Origin: Amyelois transitella | Taxonomy: Eukaryota; Arthropoda; Insecta; Lepidoptera; Pyralidae | Reading direction: 5' to 3' | Assembly (NCBI RefSeq): GCF_032362555.1 | Contig: NC_083516.1 | Span: 1,699,001-1,763,000 of the forward strand | DNA length: 64,000 bases | Shown: positions 42,301 through 50,300 of the stretch, one piece after another | How positions within the stretch are numbered: position 1 is the stretch's first letter | Layout: each line of letters begins with the position of its first letter | The notes under the pieces: model-generated | The model's database searches: none | Told to the model about the DNA's origin: nothing | Seen by the model: only the letters and a program-made list of their open reading frames with translations | Position numbers and translations under genes: made by a program

Positions 42301-45300
42301 GGCCTATCAGTCTTTTCAAGACTGGTGGCTCTGTCTTCCCCGTTAGGGATATAGACGTGATCATATGTATGTATGTATACAGTTGCCTGAATGTGCAGGT
42401 TTTCTTACGATGTTTTCATTTATTCTCGACCTTATAGACCTGCTATTCGGAATTAAAAGGAGTTATCGTTATTTGTTTACGCGGAGCACAAATACGAGTA
42501 AGGTTTTAATTATAAAACTTGAATAAAAACTTTTTTATAAAAATTGAATTTGTTTCACAGTAAGTACTTTAAAATAACATATAACTACAACGTTTATACA
42601 TATAACGCCACGATTAATTACATTAATAGGCTGAACATATAAGTGGCCAACAGCAGGAAGTATTGTAGAATATCATGACGATTTGTATGCAAATAGTGTC
42701 GGACCGCGATTCTAAAAAGCAGGTTTTTCAATAGCAGTTTTATTTACAAAACTATAAAGTTACTATCTTATGATATGACCTTGCAAGTAGACGCCGTACA
42801 AATGAATCGTTTTTTGATGTTCGGCTTAGTTTAAAAGAACGACTCTTAATGGATACACAAAAATAGAAAGAGACGACTAAGGATAACCGTCAGGCCCGCC
42901 CCCGTAGTCGGGCACGAGCGACGCCGTTTTTATCGCGCGAAAAACTATCGCTGTCCCGTTTCAAGTCATAATAAAAAGCGAAACAGCGATAGTATACCAT
43001 GCCTCGGGGATTTAGTTAAAAGCGAGCAGAGCTGAGAACGATAGCTAGTAAAGAGTAAAAAGACAATTAACTATCTATTTTCTTATATATGTGTGACCTG
43101 CGGGTTCACACGAGTCTGTCTATGCAGCAAACATATGATATAACGCACGTTGGCAACATAACATCACGCAATGATAAGAGATAAGAGGCTATTATGCTGA
43201 TACGAGTATGTCTGAAGTCTGAACCCAGCGGGCAGGTATATTCTTAGATTGTAGGTACCTACCTTTTTTGTTGACGAAGGTGAAATTCTGGTTACAATAA
43301 CTGGAGTATTTTTAATTAGTTAATTTAGACAGACGGGCAATAAAGTCTTAGTAATAGGGTCCCATTTTTACCTTTTGGGTACGGAACCCAAGAAATAGGG
43401 TCTTTTGAAGGTAAAGATAAGTAAAATTTACTGTTTGTTTACGTATCATATCATAATTACTAAACGAAAGAGGTTTTAATGTAAACCAGAGATATTAAAA
43501 AAAATCTTGCTGACGTTCCTTACATAAAGTCGGTTGTTCCCGCAATTTTAACTACAAAATCGTAAATAATTAATAAATAAATACTAATATATACGTGACA
43601 AATGACACAGATCAAGTTAGCCTCGATGTAATTGTTCTAACAATTCGATGATGAATGTAAGTGTTCGAAACTTGTGTTGAAACGAGATACCAACTCAACG
43701 ATACTATATTTTATAATAAAAACTTAAATATTGATTAACTTCAAATACCCAGACCAATTGAAAAAAGTTCCGATTCCCATCGTGGCTTTGCCGGGATTCG
43801 AACCCGGGACCTCCAGTGCACAGACAAGCGCTCTACCGCTGCGCCACTGAGGCCGTCAAATTAAGTAAGTTTTTGTATTTTCTGTGCTAGAATATAATAA
43901 AATGATTTCAACAACCAGTTAAAACTATATCTTTGAACAAGAAACTGCCATATAATTTTAATTAATGTAAACAACGGTAGGTTAATAGCATTATCAATCT
44001 AGTTTTGTTTATCTCCCGTCTGGACATTTTGTCACGATAAGTGAGCCTGCTTTTAGTAGGTATTAAAAGGGATTGAAATTAATAATTTTTGAAATGGAGA
44101 AAGAAATGACAGCCCTATTTTGATTGGAGGAGAAAAAGTTTACATCAGATGGCAAGTGTGATAGTGATATTGAAAGGAGTGAACGCGGGGAACATGGTGA
44201 ATGGAGCTTTGCATGCCTTTATGAGCAGTCAGAAACTTTCCAAAAAGGCTCGACTGGCTGTGCATAGGGGCGTGTTGGTCCCGACATTAATTATGACATA
44301 GTATGGCAAAAGAAGCACGAAAGCAGAATAAATGGGGTGGAAATGGGAGCGTTAAGGAGTATGATGGGTGTGAAATTGAGTGACCGGATAAGGAACAGCG
44401 TGATTAGGGAATGCTGTGAGGTGAAAGAAGATGAAGTTACAGGAATAGAAAAGGGTATGTTAAGATGGTTTAGTCATGTGGAGAGGATGAATGAAAGCAG
44501 GTTGACTAAGCAGATATACAAGTAGAATGTGGAGGGAAAGGTCGGAGAAGGAAGACCTAGACGAACGTATCTTGATCAAATTAAGGACGTCCTGGCAAAG
44601 GGTCAGGTCAATAGTACCCGAAACCGCCGGGGATGCATGAAAAGAGGTATGATTTTGGATGAAGCGAAGGAAGTATGCAGAGATTGTGGCAAGTAAAAAG
44701 ATGTCTCTGCTGCCTGTGTGATGGGAACCCTTCCTAGGGATCAAAATTTAAAATTTATATAATAATATTTTTAGTCTGTTAATTAAAAATTCAAATTCTA
44801 AATTTTTATTCCTTATTATAGGATTTTGCTTAATAATAGTCAAATCTTTTGGTTTCACAACAATGGTTGACGTCAAATAAATTACTTAAAACAAAGTTTA
44901 CTGCCGCTTTCAAGGCGTCAGTGCAGAAGAAGCGGTAAAAAACTGCACTGCAGCATTTTCTTCAACAACGTCATCTTCATAAATATCCAAACTAAGAATA
45001 GAATGTGGATGAGAGAATACATTGTTCAGATTAATTTATTTATATGAGATTTTGAGAATAAATAAAAAAAATATATAAAATTTAGAAAAGTTTTCTATTG
45101 TTATTATTAATTAATATTGGTTGTATTTTTAGTAATAGGTTAAGATTAGTAATGTCATTTTCTTAGTTCACAATCTGTAAACATTCTTTGTTGATGAAAA
45201 TATAATTCTACTAATGTTTACCAGTAGCTCACTTATACCTGAGATTTAAAATCTCCGTGTTATCGTCACATTTGAGAATATTAATGAAACTCGATTGCGA

Positions 45301-47213
45301 CACGTTCATTTAATGTCCATCCCCGTTTAAGTCTCTATTTACTAGTGATATAGAGATCATTATTCAACAACCGGCGTGTCTGTTCACATTGGTCTCCCGT
45401 ACGTAGCAACAGCATTAGAAATAACTTTGTTATGTGTTTTATACGTGCCTTCGGTTAAAAATATGATTGTTCAAAACTGTGGATGTTTATTTACGCGTGA
45501 GTTTGCTAAGCCGATTTCGTTATTGTTACAAGTTTCAATAGAGTACCCACAGATGTTTTAAGAAGATTCGGTTAAGGATCCTTTGTTTACGGAAATACAA
45601 TAAAACACAAATAACATTTACTGTGTTCAAAAAATATTTAAAATTCAAACATCGAAAAATGAGATTTTCATTTATTTACTAACTAGCTTTCACAAGCTGC
45701 TTCGCCTGCGCAAATTTAGCGCCATCTACAACACGTTTTGCGCAAATTCACACGGGAACTATAGTTTTTACCGGGATGAAAAGTACTCTATGTCCTTCTC
45801 CACAATTTTGTATTTTTATATATTATCACTACATCACTACATAGTATAAAACAAAGTCGGTATTTTAGTCTGTTTTTCTGTATGCTTAAATCTTTAAAAT
45901 TACGCAACGGATGATGCGGTTTTTTGTAACAGGTAGAGTGATTCAAGAGGAAGGTTTTTATGTATAATAACATTTATAATTTTGCACCCGTGCGAAGCCG
46001 GGGCGGGTGGCTAGTATATTATATTTATATTATATTGTTGAACATTCAGTTGTCTAGAAAAAGCTTATTTCGCTAAAAACGTAGTCGAGCTAAGCCACTC
46101 CCGACAGGCAATGAATACACGTGTATGTATGTTTGTTTATAACATTAGATCTCGAAGCATCTTCATTAGAGTTAGCATCAAACTGCTTAGCACTCACAAA
46201 CTTCGTGATTAGTGTTCCACAATCGATTTCAACACTTATTTCAAAAGCGAAAAGGCATAAAATAGAACAAAATATCTAACAATAGATCACATAATATGTA
46301 ATGTATGTGAAGTCTGTACAAAAATGTTCAACATAGCAATATTTTAACTGCTATTTACATTGTATTGTATGTACAAGTTTTCCTTTTGTTCATAAATCAA
46401 TATTGCAAATATTAAAAAGTAGATTTCGCCCGCGCCATATCACTCAAGTGAAAGAGGGAATACAATAAATCACGTCTTTAACCCATATTGGGTGGGCAGA
46501 GCCTGTAGTCTCGAAAAGTCTGAAAGGTGACCTTTCAGTTTTCAGGTTAGCTGTATGGCTTAATGTTATTGAGATTCAAACAGTGACAGGTTGTAAGGTC
46601 ATAGACAAGAAGAACACCAAGTTTATTAGCCTACAGGCATTGACATATCACCATCGGGAACAGCTCTAGGCCCAGTTCTATGTAATAAAGATCTTAGACC
46701 AATAGCTTACGCAAGCAGACCGTTGAACAAAGCTGAACTTAACTACTTAACTACCCAGTCATTCAAAAGGAATTATTAGCGATAGTATGGAGCTTTAAAT
46801 ATTTAAGGCCCTATTTATACGGTATTTACTATAATGACTGACCACAAATCCTTAATTTATTTATTTGGTATGAAAGACCCGTCTAGTCGATTATTAAATT
46901 TTGACTACAACTGGAAGAATACGATAACAATGTTGTTTATATCAGAGGTAAAGATAATAGCGTAGCTGACGCACTGAGTAGGATCCCAACACACATCAAT
47001 TATATACTTATAAATACGTCTTATACTACACTACACTTTCCCTTGACAGAGCCTCCTCACCAGTCAGCGTGCACATCCTGCGACTGTTGATGTCCTGCAT
47101 GACCTGCCTCATCAGCCCGCTGAGCTGCTTCGCGTCCCCGGAGGTCGACTGCTTCGAGAGCCATTCAGTCTCCAGCTCCATCGATAACTAAAGAGAATTA
47201 TTTATAATACTTT

Positions 47214-47279
<66 letters not shown>

Positions 47280-47321
47280 AAATTCATGCAAGCTCGGCGG
47301 TTTCGGGTACCTACTTTTGAT

Positions 47322-47355
<34 letters not shown>

Positions 47356-50300
47356 ATCAAAAGTAGGTACCCGAAACCGCCGAGCTTGCATGAAGAGAGT
47401 TATGAATGTGGATGAAGCGAAGGAAATATGCAGAGATCGTGGCAAGTGGAAAGAGGTTGTCTCTGCCCACCCCTCCGGGAAAGAGGCGTGATTTTATGTG
47501 TGTATGTATGTATGTAAAAAATATATACATACATAAAATCACGCCTCTTTCCACTTGCCACGATCTCTGCAAACTTCCTTCGCTTCATCCACATTCATAA
47601 CTCTCTTCATGCAAGCTCGGCGGTTTCGGGTACTCTTGACCTGACCATTTACCAGGACGTCCTTCATTTGATCAAGATACGTTCGTCTAGGTCTTCCCAC
47701 TATATACTCTCATGTTAGCTTTATATGTGTGAATGGTAACCATTGTCTTATGATCTCGTTTTTTTTGTGTCAAATTTTACGTCCTCCAAAGGTAAGATTC
47801 GGGGCTCTAGAGGGCATTGTGGTGGAATGCCTGCGATGCCATGACACCCTAACTAAGGCAAGAAGGAGAGAGAGGAAGAGGAGAGGAAGAGAATGGCACG
47901 GAGGAGTTTTATTGGCACATTAGGTGCCAGGAGATCCACACTCTCCCGGGCCAAGACTCGGGGAGTCGGTTGTAAAAATGATTTCCCCTTCGATAACAAA
48001 AAAAGGTCTGCAGAAGCTGAGTACAGAGACCACTGAAAATAATTATAATGGGTTGATATCTTTTGAGTAAATTAGGTTGATAATGCAACCCACACTTCAC
48101 TTCGACTGGACGGTTACTCGCTGGGGTAACCACTGGGCCGTTTTGTTTCAAAAAGACCTCTCATGTGAAAGAATATATAGAAAACATAAATCACGCCTCT
48201 TTCCCGGTAGGCAGAGACCACATCTGTCCACTTGCCACCATCCCTGCACACTTCTTTCGCTTCGTCCACATTCATAACTCTTTTCATTCAAGCTAGTCGG
48301 TTTCGAGTACTCTTGACCAAACCTTTTACTAGAACGTCTCCGACCAGCCAGTTCGTAATAATTCCATATATGTGAGAGGAATAATTGTATTCAGGTTAAT
48401 GAAGTGACAAGATAGAGTTGCTACGACAAAGTAAACTAATTAGTTTTGTTTACGATGATACCAATATAAATATTGACGGCATTTTTAAGCACGTGATCCT
48501 ATGGCATTTCATATTTGTTATACTCACGGTATTTTATTTACACTTGCCTTTGACAAACGATACTTTTTACATGGAAATGTTGACGTTAAATTACTTGAAC
48601 TTTGAATATGGATGAAAGAAATGAAGTGCCTATGCAGAACGTTGCGACATTTAGGCACACGGTAATTTGGGGCCCCTTTGGATCAGGCAAGACCTTATGA
48701 CGGCCTCTGTGGCGCAGCGGTAGTGCGCTTGTCTGTGTCACCGGAGGTCCCGGTTTCGAATCCCGGCCAGGGCATGATGAGAAACGAACTTTCTCTGATT
48801 GGCCTGGGTCTTGGATGTTTATCTATATACGTATTTATTATAAAATATAGTATCGTTGAGTTAGTATCTCGTAACACAAGTTTCGAACTTACTTCGAGGC
48901 TAACTCAATCTGTGTAATTTGTCCAAAAAAAAAGACCTTTTTTTTGATATGGTGGTTGGATATATATACCATGTGCCTTTCGTTATCAGATCGGACCATT
49001 TTAGATTGGTAGTGGCGTTTCTTATATACGGCAGACTTTTTGTCGGGGTGACCCTACAAATTTTGAAGAATTATTGGTCTCTTGAGTAGGAAGAAGGGAG
49101 CCCATGTATAGTAAGGACGGTAAAGACGAGGGATAATGGCAGGTTTTAGCTTACTTCTTCGGGATAGATACGTAAGAATGCGATCCTTTATAATACATAA
49201 AATCACGCGTCTTTCTCGGAGAGATAGACAGAGATTAAATCTTTCTACGTTTACGATCCCTGCATACTTCTTCCGCTTCATCCACATTCATAGAATAAAA
49301 TAGAATAGATTTATTTTCTAAATTGGATACGGGGTATCACTTATTGACGTCACAACTTGGAATACATAGATATCCCTTGTGGGATACAAAGCCAACAGTC
49401 TTAAGAAGACCACATGACTATATGGCTTAACAATGGAGTAACTTTTAATACATACATACATATCATCACGTCTATATCCCACGAGGAAGACAGAGCCAAC
49501 AGTTTTGAAAAGGCTGAACGGCCACGTTCAGTTGTTTGGCTTTTTGATAGAATTGAGATTCAAATAGTGACAGGTTGCTAGCCCATCGCCTAAAATAAGA
49601 ATCCCAAGTTTAAAAACCAATCCCTTAGTGGCCTTTTACGACATTCGTGGGGAAGGGATGACTATTCTTTTTTCTATTGGTGCCGGGAACCACATGACAC
49701 AATAACTATTAATACTTAATAATAACTTTTAATACTTACAATATATTCTGTCAGTTTCTTCACCAGAGGCTCCAGGTGCACTGTCCTGGCCCAGTCATCG
49801 CATACAAAGCACAGGTTGAAGTAGAACGCGTTCCTTGCGTACTTCTTATTGTCTATGCGCACTGGGAAGCCTAGGATTTTTGAGCCCAGTAATGTACTGC
49901 AAAAGAAAATAAAATAACAGTCCTTCTCATTTCTTTAGGTACTGTGCCGTGTGGTTTTCGGCACTTTAGAATTGAACTATTCCATATCTTTCCCATGGTT
50001 GTCGTAAAAGGCGACTAAGGGATAGGTTTATAAACTTGGGATTCCTCTTGTAATCTTAATTCAATCATTAAGCTAAACAGCTGAACGTGGCCTTTGAGTG
50101 TTTCCTTCCCGCAAGTCTTCTCCTTCCCCGCAAGGGATATAAATGTGGCTATATGTATGTATGTGAGGTACTCAAATAAAAGTCAATAATCTTGAACTGT
50201 TATTTGTACCTATATCTGGTAAGTGGCAGTATAAAAAGGAAATGATGATAAGGTACATTACATTTTATCTATCTTTATTTGTTTTGCACTATTTGGTAAA

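Noticed and set aside
47729..47923. Arg/Glu-rich ORF ([17 protein letters not shown])
   Set aside because: Purine-rich low-complexity run; probably the end of some LINE, but no domain can be shown.
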